A stretch of 64,000 nucleotides of DNA from Acetomicrobium hydrogeniformans. GTDB lineage: Bacteria; Synergistota; Synergistia; Synergistales; JAFGMB01. The position numbers and the translations under genes are program-made. Each line of letters opens with the position of its first letter. Position 1 is the first letter of the stretch. Shown piece by piece: positions 45,388 through 54,643 of the stretch. Below the pieces are notes generated by a model. That model had not been told where the DNA came from. It searched no databases and saw only the letters and a list, made by a program, of their open reading frames with translations. The stretch is from contig JAENYO010000004.1 in assembly GCA_016841745.1 (NCBI GenBank), positions 208,026 to 272,025 of the forward strand, given 5' to 3'.

Positions 45388-45975
45388 ATGGGGGAGAAGG
45401 GTACCGGTAAATATGTGACCTGCATATGCGAAGGGCCTCATGATGGCCTTCTTCTTCAGAGATTTAAACCTTTTTTCGACTCCTATGGACTTAAAATACG
45501 GATTAAGGTACAGATCGGGATAGATAGTCTGGTCAGGAAGAGTTCCGGGCTTGTCCGGGAATACCATGTCCAGGGTCCTGTCCTTCTTTTCTTCGATGAG
45601 GCGGATCTGAAAAAAGGAGACTTGAAAAAGCTGGAGGAAGCCGCATGGTCCTTTTCCCCAGCCATGGCTGTTCCGGTGGTGAGAAAGATCGAGGCCTGGC
45701 TTATGGCCGATACTGAGGCCTTTTCCGAAGCCACAGGAAGCAGGTACAGCGGGCCGCTGCCGACTGATGTTATTGAAGATCCCAAACGATTTTTCCTGCA
45801 TTATTTCAGGGTTGCTGTAAGGCAGAGGAAAAGAGGCTTTTTAGCAAGGGAAAGAGATTTTTTCAGATCCGTGATCTGGCGATGGGAACTGGAGAGAGCA
45901 AGGGAAAACAATTTATCCCTGGAAAGTTTCTGTTCTCGATTTACACAGAAGATCTCCCAGTGGCGGGTTCACTGA
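45388..45975 (+). CDS. DUF4276-like (TOPRIM-related) protein
   Basis: 195 residues. ICEGPHDGLLLQRF near the start, VLLFFDEADLKK, and VRKIEAWLMADTEAFSEATG resemble the DUF4276/OLD-type TOPRIM fold, with acidic residues (E, D-x-D-like) for metal binding. Such proteins are often nucleases in defence systems, but here no ATPase partner is adjacent. No strong Shine-Dalgarno precedes ATG 45388. It follows the M20 amidohydrolase by 33 bp and ends at a terminator. Confidence 0.5.
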   Translation: MGEKGTGKYVTCICEGPHDGLLLQRFKPFFDSYGLKIRIKVQIGIDSLVRKSSGLVREYHVQGPVLLFFDEADLKKGDLKKLEEAAWSFSPAMAVPVVRKIEAWLMADTEAFSEATGSRYSGPLPTDVIEDPKRFFLHYFRVAVRQRKRGFLARERDFFRSVIWRWELERARENNLSLESFCSRFTQKISQWRVH

Positions 45976-45983
45976 AATGGTAG

Positions 45984-46023
45984 ATAAGAGAAGGAATCGG
46001 AACGGTTCGATTCCTTCTCTTAT
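45984..46023. terminator. Bidirectional terminator
   Basis: Sixteen-base perfect stem ATAAGAGAAGGAATCG / CGATTCCTTCTCTTAT with an 8-nt loop, between convergent genes ending at 45975 and 46045. Confidence 0.85.
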
Positions 46024-46044
46024 TCTATACTGTAAAGATAATGA

Positions 46045-46539
46045 TCAGTCCATATGTCTGAAAACCGAGCCCTTTGCTCCGCAGACAGGGCAGACTTCAG
46101 GAACTTCCTGTGCCACTACGAAGCCGCATACCGGACAGAGATGGTATTCGACCGCTTCGCCCTTTTCAAGGCTTTCAAGTGCTTTCCTGTAAAGCTCTGC
46201 ATGGGCTTTTTCAGCCTCGTTTGCGAAGTTAAAAGAGCGCAATGGAGCCTTGGCACCCTCTTCCTCTGCTTCTTTAATAAATTCCGGGTACATGATGGAG
46301 AATTCGTAGACTTCTCCATCATGGGCTTCTTTCAGGTTCTCTGCGGTGGAGCCTATCCCTCCCATTTCCTTTAAATGGGAATGGGCATGAATGGTTTCAG
46401 CTTCAGCTACAGATCTGAAGAGTTTTGCTACCTGGGGATAACCTTCTGCATCTGCTTTCCTGGCAAAGGCCAGATATTTTCTGTTTGCCTGAGATTCTCC
46501 AGCGAAAGCTGCAGCGAGATTTTTCATGGTTTTTTTCAT
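46045..46539 (-). CDS. rbr: Rubrerythrin
   Basis: 164 residues. The four-helix domain carries di-iron ligands in FAGESQANRKYLAFARKAD and EAETIHAHSHL, and the C-terminus is a rubredoxin-like domain with CPVCGFVV and CPVCGAKG. It reduces hydrogen peroxide in anaerobes. GGGAGGAATAGAA precedes ATG 46539; the frame is open to 46665 without a family match. It stands alone. Confidence 0.96.
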   Translation of the reverse strand: MKKTMKNLAAAFAGESQANRKYLAFARKADAEGYPQVAKLFRSVAEAETIHAHSHLKEMGGIGSTAENLKEAHDGEVYEFSIMYPEFIKEAEEEGAKAPLRSFNFANEAEKAHAELYRKALESLEKGEAVEYHLCPVCGFVVAQEVPEVCPVCGAKGSVFRHMD

Positions 46540-46796
46540 TTCTATTCCTCCCGGTAAACGGTCTAAATTTCCAGCCCATGCTATTACATGATCGAAAAAT
46601 GTCAAGTAAGATAACTTTTTTGGAATGTTTTTCGGAATAGTACAAAAATCTGGTAATATGTCCATGGTTTTCCGCTTTCTTGCATTTACTTACGATTAGT
46701 CAGAGAATGAATAAAAAATATAATAACGCCTTGTTAATAAATTGAGACATCTTGTATCTATGATGCCCTCAATATGTGGGGATGGGAGTGTGAGCC

Positions 46797-48161
46797 TTGA
46801 AGATAGTTGTTGTTGGTGCTGGAGAGGTAGGATATAACGTCTCCAGGGATCTTTCTTCAGAAGGACATGATGTTACAGTTGTTGAACAGGATGACGAAAG
46901 GGCTTCCAAGACAGAAGGAGAACTGGATGTCAGTGTAGTAAGGGGTAATGGATCCAGACCTTCTGTACTTGAAAAAGCAGGAGTGTACCCTGGATGCAAT
47001 ACTGATATCCTGGTAGCCTGTTCCAACAGGGACGAGGTCAATATAATGGCCTGCTGGATCGCCAAGAGATCTGGTGTCTCAAGGGTCATTTCCAGGGCCA
47101 GGGGCATGGAATTCACTGACAGTGATACCTGGGCAAAAGAGTTCGGTATCGATGTAATGTCCACTCCGGAAAGGTCCGTTGCCAAACAGATAGAAGAACT
47201 TCTTCAAGTACATTCCGCGGTCCATACCTCAGAGATCTTTGGAGGCAAGGCCGGTATATATGCATTCAGGGTGGCTCCTGAATCCCCATTGAAGGCTATA
47301 CCTCTCCATCAATTGAGAGAGAAGTATCCCGGACTGAAGAGCATAATGGTCTTTATCGAAAGGAATAACGAAGGTTTTGTCCCATCGGGCGAGACGATCC
47401 TGAAGGAGGGAGATCTTATCTATGTGGTTTCTTTCCGGGAACAGGTCTGGCAGTTGGAGGAACTCTTTCAATGCCGAAAGAGCCGGAGCCTTAAAAGAGT
47501 CATAATTGTCGGAGGTGGCAAGATCGGAACCCGTCTGGCTAAAATTCTGGAAGACAGGTTCAGGAATCTTGAGATCAAACTCATAGACCGTGATAGGGAA
47601 AAATGTGAAAGACTTTCCGGGGAACTTGAACGCACTATTGTTCTTGTAGGCGATGGCGCAGATGACGAACTTCTCAAGTACGAGGGGATCGAAGATGCAG
47701 ATGGTTTCGTAACTACTACAACAAGTGACGAGGCAAATATACTTATGGGAGTGATAGGCAAGGCTCTGGGTGCCAGGAAAAGCATTGCTGTCGTGAGAAG
47801 GGATATCTACAATCGCCTTGACGATTACATTACAGTAGATGCTCTTGTTAATCCCAATGAGGCTCTTGCCTCCATCATTATGAGATACATCCGTTACCCC
47901 TCCGGTGCTGCCTCCCTGTCTATCATTGATAAGATAGGGGCAGAAATGGTTGAAGTAGCCATACCAGGGGAGAGCGTTGTAGTAGGAAAGCGGATCATGG
48001 ATATAGGTCTGCCCAGGGGAGCTCTCCTGGCTCTTATTTCCCGGAATAATGAGCTTATCGTTCCTTACGGTGAAACGGTTATCCAGGGAGGAGACAAGGT
48101 CATAATATTCTCCAATTCGAAGATATTACCCAGGGCTGTTGATATTCTGGGGGTAAAGTAG
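46797..48161 (+). CDS. trkA: Trk potassium uptake system NAD-binding protein TrkA
   Basis: 454 residues with two RCK modules, each a Rossmann NAD-binding domain (IVVVGAGEVGYNVS at the start; IIVGGGKIGTRLAKIL at about residue 235) plus a C-terminal subdomain. It gates the TrkH channel. The start is TTG 46797 behind GGGAG. The stop is 1 bp from the trkH start, a tight operon. Confidence 0.96.
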   Translation: MKIVVVGAGEVGYNVSRDLSSEGHDVTVVEQDDERASKTEGELDVSVVRGNGSRPSVLEKAGVYPGCNTDILVACSNRDEVNIMACWIAKRSGVSRVISRARGMEFTDSDTWAKEFGIDVMSTPERSVAKQIEELLQVHSAVHTSEIFGGKAGIYAFRVAPESPLKAIPLHQLREKYPGLKSIMVFIERNNEGFVPSGETILKEGDLIYVVSFREQVWQLEELFQCRKSRSLKRVIIVGGGKIGTRLAKILEDRFRNLEIKLIDRDREKCERLSGELERTIVLVGDGADDELLKYEGIEDADGFVTTTTSDEANILMGVIGKALGARKSIAVVRRDIYNRLDDYITVDALVNPNEALASIIMRYIRYPSGAASLSIIDKIGAEMVEVAIPGESVVVGKRIMDIGLPRGALLALISRNNELIVPYGETVIQGGDKVIIFSNSKILPRAVDILGVK

Positions 48162-48162
48162 G

Positions 48163-49614
48163 TTGAAACTCAGAATAGTATCAAAGGTTCTTGCCTTACT
48201 TGCCGCGATCATTTCCTTTTCCATGTTATGGCCTCTCTGGTGGGCCTACGTAGATGGAAGCAGAGATTTTGTTCCCATATTGCAGTCCATTGGATGTGGT
48301 CTGGTTTCAGCCGCAGTGCTTTTTTGCATTGGTAGAAGGACTGCATATGATGATCTTGGTATCAAAGAAGCCTTTGCTGTCGTTTCTCTGTCCTGGATCC
48401 TTGCCTCTGTAATTGGAGGTCTTCCTTACCTCTTTAATGGAACTGTTCCAACCTTTACAGATGCATTTTTTGAAGCTATGTCAGGTTTTACTACAACTGG
48501 AGCATCCGTCCTTACAGATATCGAGTCCAATCCCAGGGGGATCCTTTTCTGGAGAGACCTTACCCATTGGCTTGGAGGAATGGGGATCATTGTCCTGAGC
48601 CTGGCTATTTTACCTTTCCTTGGAGTTGGTGGAATGCAGCTCTACAAGGCAGAGGTTCCCGGTCCAATCCCCGAAAAATTGACCCCCAGGGTTCAGCAGA
48701 CAGCCCTTTTGCTCTGGGGTGTCTATGTTATCCTCTCAGCCATGGAAACGGGCTTTCTTATGCTTGGAGGAATGAATCTCTTTGAATCTCTTACCCATAC
48801 CTTTGGAACCATGGCAACTGGTGGTTTTTCTCCATTGAACTCAAGCATTGGCCAGTATAACAGTCCTTATTTTGACTGGGTTATAATAACCTTTATGTTC
48901 CTGGCAGGGGCAAATTTTGCCCTTCACTACTTCGTCCTGAGAGGAAAATTTGGAACCTGGTGGAGAGATGAGGAATTCAGATTCTATTCCTGGGTAATCC
49001 TTTTCAGTATTGCTACGGTGACAGCCTTTCTGGTTTTCAGCGGAACCTACGACAATATTATGGATTCCATTCGTTATGCTGCTTTCCAGGTTGTCAGTAT
49101 CACTACTACAACAGGTTATGTGACAGCTGATTATGAACAATGGCCCTTTTATGCCCAGTATCTTCTCCTGGCCCTTATGTTCATAGGAGGGTGTGCAGGA
49201 TCAACCGGTGGAGGAATAAAGAATCTTAGGATCATGGTTCTGATACGTCATGTGAAGGCTGAACTTTACCGTTTGCTTCATCCCAGGTCAGTGGTTCAGG
49301 TCAAGGTTGGAGGAAATGTGGTCGGAAAGGAAGTTATCGGCTCAGTTACAGCTTTCTTCATCCTTTATATAGGACTTTTCGCCATTTTCACACTTGTCAT
49401 GGCTGGTTTAGGCCTCGATGTTATTTCTGCTCTTGCAAGTGTAGCAGCAACACTTGGAAATATTGGCCCAGGTCTGGGAATAGTGGGACCCGTTAAAAAT
49501 TATGCTACTGTTCCTCTCTTCGGTAAATGGGTTCTTTCACTGTGCATGCTTCTGGGACGTTTGGAGATATACACTGTGATTATGCTGATGCTTCCGGGGA
49601 CATGGCGTCGATGA
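48163..49614 (+). CDS. trkH: Trk potassium uptake channel TrkH
   Basis: 483 residues with about ten to twelve helices. Four selectivity-filter loops with central Gly are seen: SGFTTTGASV, TMATGGFSPLNSS, SITTTTGYVTAD and TLGNIGPGLG. It carries K+ under TrkA control. The start is TTG 48163, 1 bp after trkA, with GGGGGTAAAG upstream inside trkA. Confidence 0.96.
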   Translation: MKLRIVSKVLALLAAIISFSMLWPLWWAYVDGSRDFVPILQSIGCGLVSAAVLFCIGRRTAYDDLGIKEAFAVVSLSWILASVIGGLPYLFNGTVPTFTDAFFEAMSGFTTTGASVLTDIESNPRGILFWRDLTHWLGGMGIIVLSLAILPFLGVGGMQLYKAEVPGPIPEKLTPRVQQTALLLWGVYVILSAMETGFLMLGGMNLFESLTHTFGTMATGGFSPLNSSIGQYNSPYFDWVIITFMFLAGANFALHYFVLRGKFGTWWRDEEFRFYSWVILFSIATVTAFLVFSGTYDNIMDSIRYAAFQVVSITTTTGYVTADYEQWPFYAQYLLLALMFIGGCAGSTGGGIKNLRIMVLIRHVKAELYRLLHPRSVVQVKVGGNVVGKEVIGSVTAFFILYIGLFAIFTLVMAGLGLDVISALASVAATLGNIGPGLGIVGPVKNYATVPLFGKWVLSLCMLLGRLEIYTVIMLMLPGTWRR

Positions 49615-49710
49615 ATTTCATGCTTAAAGGTGAAATGATACCCTGAATAACAACTGAAAGAGAACTTCCCTGAGCTTTGTAATATTGATGGTCTGAGGAC
49701 CTTTTCCGCT

Positions 49711-49744
49711 ATAAGAGGGAGCACTTCAGGGTGCTCCCTCTTAT
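49711..49744. terminator. Bidirectional terminator after trkH
   Basis: Fourteen-base perfect stem ATAAGAGGGAGCAC / GTGCTCCCTCTTAT with a 6-nt loop, between trkH and the convergent hsp20 gene. Confidence 0.85.
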
Positions 49745-49768
49745 AAGTCTGGATTTATGTTCCTGTTC

Positions 49769-50254
49769 TTATTGTTCTATATCAATATTTACTTTAGTTG
49801 AAACGTCTGCTTCCACTATCTCTTTCAGTTCTACTTTCAGGATACCGTTTTTATAAGATCCTTTAACGGAATCAGGATCGATCTCGAAGGGAAGCTGTAT
49901 AGTTCTTGAAACACTTCCATAATATCTTTCAGATCTCAGGTAGTTGTCTTTTTCGACCTTGTTTTCCCTTTTCTTTTCGGCCTTAAGTTCCATTCTGTCC
50001 TTATAGACCTTGAGATCAACTTTTTCCGGATCAATTCCCGGGATTTCGAATTCTGCAATTATCTTACCGTTTTCACGGTAAAAATCACCTCTGGGACGAA
50101 TAACGAATTCTCCCTCGTCATATGGTTTGAGCATGTCTGAAGGCCATGAATTAAATACGCTCAGCACATCATCCATCATCCTGTCCATCGAACTTGTCCA
50201 GAGAGTCAACCCGGGAAAACCATTACTGTCTCTTTTTGCAAGCCAACGTGTCAT
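49769..50254 (-). CDS. Small heat-shock protein, Hsp20/alpha-crystallin
   Basis: 161 residues. The alpha-crystallin domain spans about 50-145 (IIAEFEIPGIDPEKVDLKVY, then SVSRTIQLPFEIDPDSVKGS and YKNGILKVEL, the A-x-x-x-n-G-v-L motif). It holds unfolding proteins for DnaK. GGAGGTG precedes ATG 50254. A 53-bp imperfect palindrome 35-87 bases upstream of the start is a candidate operator. Confidence 0.94.
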   Translation of the reverse strand: MTRWLAKRDSNGFPGLTLWTSSMDRMMDDVLSVFNSWPSDMLKPYDEGEFVIRPRGDFYRENGKIIAEFEIPGIDPEKVDLKVYKDRMELKAEKKRENKVEKDNYLRSERYYGSVSRTIQLPFEIDPDSVKGSYKNGILKVELKEIVEADVSTKVNIDIEQ

Positions 50255-50288
50255 ATTTAAACACCTCCGGAATAATATAGAATATCTA

Positions 50289-50341
50289 CTGACCAATACT
50301 GACCTGTTACAGTGTTTATTGTAATAGTCAACAATGGTCAG
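50289..50341. promoter_or_regulatory. Imperfect palindrome upstream of hsp20, candidate operator
   Basis: Nested concentric inverted repeats: CTGACCA (50289-50295) with TGGTCAG (50335-50341), TGAC with GTCA, and TTACA (50307-50311) with TGTAA (50320-50324), all centred near 50315. It does not match CIRCE. It may bind a heat-shock or redox repressor, or form a hairpin in the transcript. Confidence 0.55.
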
Positions 50342-50556
50342 GCAACCTCGTCTAGTGGCTGAAAACTGTAAATACTATCAAATATTCTTTGTGATGGGGA
50401 GTTATCTGACCAAATCTCACCATTAGTTCTGGTTACTTGTAATATAATTGTGATAGAAGTAGACGATTTATGATAGAAAAGCACAAAAGCATGGGAAGTT
50501 GTTATCCAGAGTGAGTTTTTGATCCCTATATCCTGACATGCGGAGGTAAACAGTCG

Positions 50557-51138
50557 ATGAAAAGATCACTAGGTGCTAAAACTATTCTTTATCCGGCGCC
50601 CGTCCTGGTAATTGGAAGTTATGATAAAGAAGGCAGGGCTAATGCAGCAACAGCAGCATGGGGAGGAATATGTAATTCTGAACCACCTTCTCTTATGGTA
50701 GCCTTGAGGGAATCCCGCTATTCTTTTGAGTCTATTCAGTTCAGAAAAGGTTTTACCGTTAATGTCCCTTCGGAAACCCATATTGCTGAAGCTGATTATT
50801 TTGGTATGGTATCCGGTAGAAAAGTTGATAAGTTTGCTGCAACGGGCCTTGGTTATGAAAGAGCAGAAAATGTAGATGCTCCATTCATAAGGGAATTTCC
50901 ACTGGTTCTCGAATGTCGGCTTTCCAGAAGCATAGACCTGGGTTCCCATTATGAACTGATAGGGGAGATCATGGATATCAAGGTTGATGAGGATATGCTG
51001 GGAGAGAGAGGGTTGCCTGATCCCGAGCTTATGAGGCCCCTGATATTTGCTCCTGTTTTCAGGAAGTATTATGGTATCGGAAATTATCTTGGTGAGGGTT
51101 TTTCTTCTGGGAGAAGATTTATTGAAACTCATGAATAG
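50557..51138 (+). CDS. Flavin reductase-like FMN-binding protein (flavoredoxin type)
   Basis: 193 residues of the split-barrel flavin reductase family. ATAAWGGICNSEPPSLMVAL, RKGFTVNVPSE and FAATGLGYERAENVDAP are typical; the last is the flavin-site segment. It reduces or carries FMN using NAD(P)H or ferredoxin. GGAGGTAAACAG precedes the ATG. It faces hsp20 across 302 bp; apart from the palindrome I see no other feature there. Confidence 0.92.
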   Translation: MKRSLGAKTILYPAPVLVIGSYDKEGRANAATAAWGGICNSEPPSLMVALRESRYSFESIQFRKGFTVNVPSETHIAEADYFGMVSGRKVDKFAATGLGYERAENVDAPFIREFPLVLECRLSRSIDLGSHYELIGEIMDIKVDEDMLGERGLPDPELMRPLIFAPVFRKYYGIGNYLGEGFSSGRRFIETHE

Positions 51139-51173
51139 TGCCGGCGTTAATACATTGACCTTATGTGGCATAA

Positions 51174-51205
51174 AAGAACGGGGTACCTTCGGGTACCCCG
51201 TTCTT
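51174..51205. terminator. UUCG-tetraloop terminator
   Basis: Fourteen-base perfect stem AAGAACGGGGTACC / GGTACCCCGTTCTT with a TTCG tetraloop, between convergent genes ending at 51138 and 51214. Confidence 0.88.
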
Positions 51206-51213
51206 AAGTTAGG

Positions 51214-53082
51214 TTATATACTGACAGTTAAGTCCCGGGGTTTGCCTCTGAAAAGCAGATAGCTTCCCAGAACTGCTGCGATACCGATTCCCTTGATAAG
51301 AAGGACCGGGAAGAAACATAAGAAACCTGCAGCGATAAATATAATTCTCTGCCAGCTGGAAATAGTATTGCGAACGTAAGCCATCATTGCAAAGCCCATG
51401 GCAAAGATGGCTGCAATTCCTCCTGCTACTGCAGCGAGGTTAGAAGTAATTCCGCCGTGCAGGATCACTCCCTGGTCGTACATGAAGGCGTAGGGTACTA
51501 TGAATGCAAGGATCCCCAGTTTCATGGCTGCAAATCCCGTTTTATTAGGTTCCGAACCGGCTATGGAACTCGCGGCATATGCCGCAAGGGCTACCGGTGG
51601 AGTTATGTTGGAAATTATAGCGAAGTAGAAGACGAACATGTGAGAAGCCAGCGGGTCGAAACCGAGTTTGGCAAGAGCTGGTACTCCCAGGGCTGCGGCC
51701 AGAATATATGCTCCTGTTGTCGGAAGTCCCATTCCGAGAACAAGTGAGACGAGCATTATCAGGATAAGAGCAAGGAAAGGAATATCTCCGGCAAGGGTGA
51801 AGACAAGTCCTACGAACTTGAATCCGAATCCTGTAAGGGATACCGAACCTACCACTATTCCGGCAGCGGCACAGGCGATACAGACAACGGGAATATTCTT
51901 GGCACCTGTATATATGGCATCACATATGGCTTTGGGTCCCATCCTGTGATCTTTGTCGAAAAGGGATATGCACCATGCCATTACAACGCCTATTACTGCT
52001 GCAAGCATGGGTGTATATCCGGAAAGAAGCAGGTATACAAGGCCAATTATGGGAAGCATCTTGTAGATATCCTTCAAGGCTTTTTTCTTCGAAGGAAGGT
52101 CTTCCTGGGAAAGTCCTTTCAATCCGTTCTTCAGAGCACCAAGATGGACCATTAGGAGAACAGCCCCGTAATAAAGCAGTGCCGGAAGAATAGCTGCTAT
52201 CATTACTTCCTTATACTGGATACCAAGGAGAGATGCCATTATAAAAGCACCCGCACCCATGATCGGAGGCATTATCTGGCCTCCGGAACTGGCTACAGCT
52301 TCAACTGCTCCGGAAAAGAAAGGAGGATATCCTATCCTTTTCATCAGCGGTATGGTAAAGGTGCCCGTTCCATATACATTTGCAACAGCGGCGCCGGATA
52401 TGGAGCCGAAAAGGGCTGAACTTACCACCGCGATCTTGGCAGGTCCTCCAGGAGCGGTTCCAGTAAAGGCCTGGGCGAATTCCATGAAGTATTCTCCAAT
52501 TCCGCTTTTTTCAAGAAAACCGCCAAAGATAAGGAATATCATAACAAAGGTGGCAGAGACCCCAAGGGGTATGGAGAAAACACCCTCATCTGTAAGGTAG
52601 ATCTCTTCGATGACCTCCGGGAGAGTAAAGGAGAGTCCCCTCATTATGCCGGGCATGAAGTGTCCGAAATACATGTATCCGGCAAAGAACCCTGCAATTA
52701 TTGCAAGGGGCCATCCCACTATACGTCTGGTCGCTTCTAAAAGCACAAAAAGAAGGATAACACCCAGGATCAGCTGGGGAGCAGTAACAGGATCAACCTG
52801 TACTATCCGCATTGTAATATCTTCATAATTGATCATGCCGTAAAGGCCCGGCATAATGGACATTAGCGCAAGTACCCAGTCGTACCAGGGTACAGAACTG
52901 CTTTCAGAGCCTTTTTTAATGGGGTAAAGAACGAAGACCATGGGCAGGACCCATGTGAGGTGGATCATTCTCTGAAGGTACGCTTCAAACGTTCCGAAAA
53001 CAGCTGTGTAGAGATGAAATATCCCCATGGCTAGAACATACAGATAGATAATTTTCTGAATTGGTCCTGTAAACTTTCTCAA
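51214..53082 (-). CDS. TRAP transporter permease, fused 4TM/12TM (DctMQ)
   Basis: 622 residues with about 16 transmembrane helices, the fused small and large membrane subunits found in TAXI-type TRAP transporters. GGQIMPPIMGAGAFIMAS, LVLGMGLPTTGAYILAAALG and SNITPPVALAAYAASSIAGS are signature segments of the large subunit. It drives solute uptake with Na+ or H+. TTG 53082 follows GAGGAGA. The substrate-binding protein gene lies 81 bp upstream on the same strand. Confidence 0.95.
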   Translation of the reverse strand: MRKFTGPIQKIIYLYVLAMGIFHLYTAVFGTFEAYLQRMIHLTWVLPMVFVLYPIKKGSESSSVPWYDWVLALMSIMPGLYGMINYEDITMRIVQVDPVTAPQLILGVILLFVLLEATRRIVGWPLAIIAGFFAGYMYFGHFMPGIMRGLSFTLPEVIEEIYLTDEGVFSIPLGVSATFVMIFLIFGGFLEKSGIGEYFMEFAQAFTGTAPGGPAKIAVVSSALFGSISGAAVANVYGTGTFTIPLMKRIGYPPFFSGAVEAVASSGGQIMPPIMGAGAFIMASLLGIQYKEVMIAAILPALLYYGAVLLMVHLGALKNGLKGLSQEDLPSKKKALKDIYKMLPIIGLVYLLLSGYTPMLAAVIGVVMAWCISLFDKDHRMGPKAICDAIYTGAKNIPVVCIACAAAGIVVGSVSLTGFGFKFVGLVFTLAGDIPFLALILIMLVSLVLGMGLPTTGAYILAAALGVPALAKLGFDPLASHMFVFYFAIISNITPPVALAAYAASSIAGSEPNKTGFAAMKLGILAFIVPYAFMYDQGVILHGGITSNLAAVAGGIAAIFAMGFAMMAYVRNTISSWQRIIFIAAGFLCFFPVLLIKGIGIAAVLGSYLLFRGKPRDLTVSI

Positions 53083-53108
53083 CTCTTATCTCCTCAAATA
53101 CAAAAATG

Positions 53109-53129
53109 GGGCGGTGCATTGCACCACCC
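53109..53129 (-). other. Intercistronic hairpin between TRAP genes
   Basis: GGG-c-GGTGC / GCACC-a-CCC stem with a 3-nt loop and one mismatch, between the binding-protein stop and the permease start. Such hairpins often protect the upstream mRNA and raise the binding protein above the permease. Confidence 0.5.
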
Positions 53130-53163
53130 GCTATTTTATGGCTCTATTCTCTAAAGACTGTTA

Positions 53164-54144
53164 CTATTTTGCTTCTTTCCAGAACCTGACTGCTCCAGGA
53201 TGGGCCGGGGCCGCTACGGGAACAGCTTCCTCAGGATTCAACTCCTGAATTGCTTTCACTGCCTTGACAAGGTCTGCCTTATTTGCCCAGAGTGCCTTAG
53301 CCAGTTCATAAACAAGGTCTTCGGGAAGATCCTTGCGGGCTACTATACAGGTATAGTCGCCAACGGTGGGAACGGGTTTATCAATACTCTTGTATATATC
53401 TGGCTGGATCTCGAAAGTAACAGTTCCCAGAGCCTCGGTCATAGCCTTGAGAGCAGATTCATCTACAGGAAGTATTACTACATCGGTCTGGCTTTCTATC
53501 TTCATGACGATGGAAGCGACGCTGCCAACTGAGAAGGCGAAGCAGTCGATGTGGTTATCAGCAAGAAGGTTGGCGCCATCGGAGTAGGAAGCGAATTCTA
53601 CAGAACCGCCCCAGGATTTGATATCTTTCCAGCCTACACCAAAACCTTTTTCAAAAAGTGAGCGGATTGTGAACTCTGTTGCGGTGCCAGGCTTAAGGGT
53701 GGCAAGGCGGATCGGAAGTTTCTTTGTAATGATATCGCCCATGGTTTTGACTTCATTCTTCTCGGCATAATCTTTGCGCATGATGAAATACGTGTACTGA
53801 CGATAAAGGTTTGCAAGGACCGTTGTGTTTGAAAGCGGCTTCTTGTAAGGTCCTTCTCCCTTGGAAGCAGCTCCAACAAGGGCTGTAACGGAGAATCCCA
53901 TATCTCCCTTGCCCCTGTCGGCATTAATTACGTTAGATACTCCACCCCCGGTTCCGCTTGTAGTAGATGCTACATTCTTGGTCCACATGTCAGCAAGGGC
54001 GCCGCCCAGGGCAAACCAGTTTCCTCCAGGAGGTCCGGCCATGAATCTCAGCTGATCGGGCCAATCCTGTTTTGCCGCAGCAGCAGGACCGATGGCCGCT
54101 ACCGCTACCGTAAGAACAAGTAGTAAAATAACGAGTTTCTTCAT
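53164..54144 (-). CDS. TAXI-family TRAP substrate-binding protein
   Basis: 326 residues with a signal peptide (KKLVILLLVLTVAVAAIGP). The body has RFMAGPPGGNWFALGGALAD, the TAXI-type opening that binds carboxylate substrates, NADRGKGDMGFSVTAL, and VGDYTCIVARKDLPEDL. It captures a carboxylate solute and gives it to the fused permease. GAGGAG precedes ATG 54144; a GTG at 54153 is the longer alternative. Confidence 0.94.
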   Translation of the reverse strand: MKKLVILLLVLTVAVAAIGPAAAAKQDWPDQLRFMAGPPGGNWFALGGALADMWTKNVASTTSGTGGGVSNVINADRGKGDMGFSVTALVGAASKGEGPYKKPLSNTTVLANLYRQYTYFIMRKDYAEKNEVKTMGDIITKKLPIRLATLKPGTATEFTIRSLFEKGFGVGWKDIKSWGGSVEFASYSDGANLLADNHIDCFAFSVGSVASIVMKIESQTDVVILPVDESALKAMTEALGTVTFEIQPDIYKSIDKPVPTVGDYTCIVARKDLPEDLVYELAKALWANKADLVKAVKAIQELNPEEAVPVAAPAHPGAVRFWKEAK

Positions 54145-54326
54145 CCTTTTCACTCCTCTATGAATTTAGTGTGAGATGCATAGTTCTTTTTTGAATATAA
54201 ATATCATTTGTATTTTTATTTATACTCAAAAAAAGAACTGACTGAATTATACAATATACGTTTCTGGGGTCGATTGCAAGAAAAAACAGAATAATCTTAC
54301 ATTCTGGATTCCTGAATTTACAGAGA

Positions 54327-54427
54327 TATTATATCTGATTCAGAAAGGTGAGTTATCAGATATAATACGAGTTCCAGGGCATTATGGAAAAGCGGGTTTC
54401 TTCGGATTTATCATAATGCCCTGGAAC
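54327..54427. repeat. Two adjacent perfect inverted repeats
   Basis: First: TATTATATCTGAT / ATCAGATATAATA (54327-54367, 15-nt spacer). Second: GTTCCAGGGCATTATG / CATAATGCCCTGGAAC (54371-54427, 25-nt spacer). They lie within the 500-bp gap between the TAXI binding protein and pepF. Neither has a T-run, so they could be operators or parts of a structured RNA. The rest of the gap shows no gene. Confidence 0.65.
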
Positions 54428-54643
54428 AGATGGGACTGCTGTTCAGAAATCAAGACAGCTGTGTTACATATATTGAATTATGTTACCCTTAACAGAAAAT
54501 ATGATGTAATGCCAGAGAGTTGAAATATGGAGGGAATACAAAATTAATTACTTTTCCCCCTGTCCCGTACAGTTATCCAGAAGATAGTACTGAAAACTTC
54601 TGAAAATCATATTTTTTAACTTTTACTGAAGGTGGTGCAGAAT

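Noticed and set aside
45388-45975. Defence-system call for the DUF4276-like gene
   Set aside because: No adjacent ATPase, nuclease, methylase or mobile element; only a weak TOPRIM-like resemblance.
46003-46023. GGTTCGATTCC, similar to a tRNA T-arm
   Set aside because: It is one arm of a terminator hairpin; no acceptor, D or anticodon arms fit around it.
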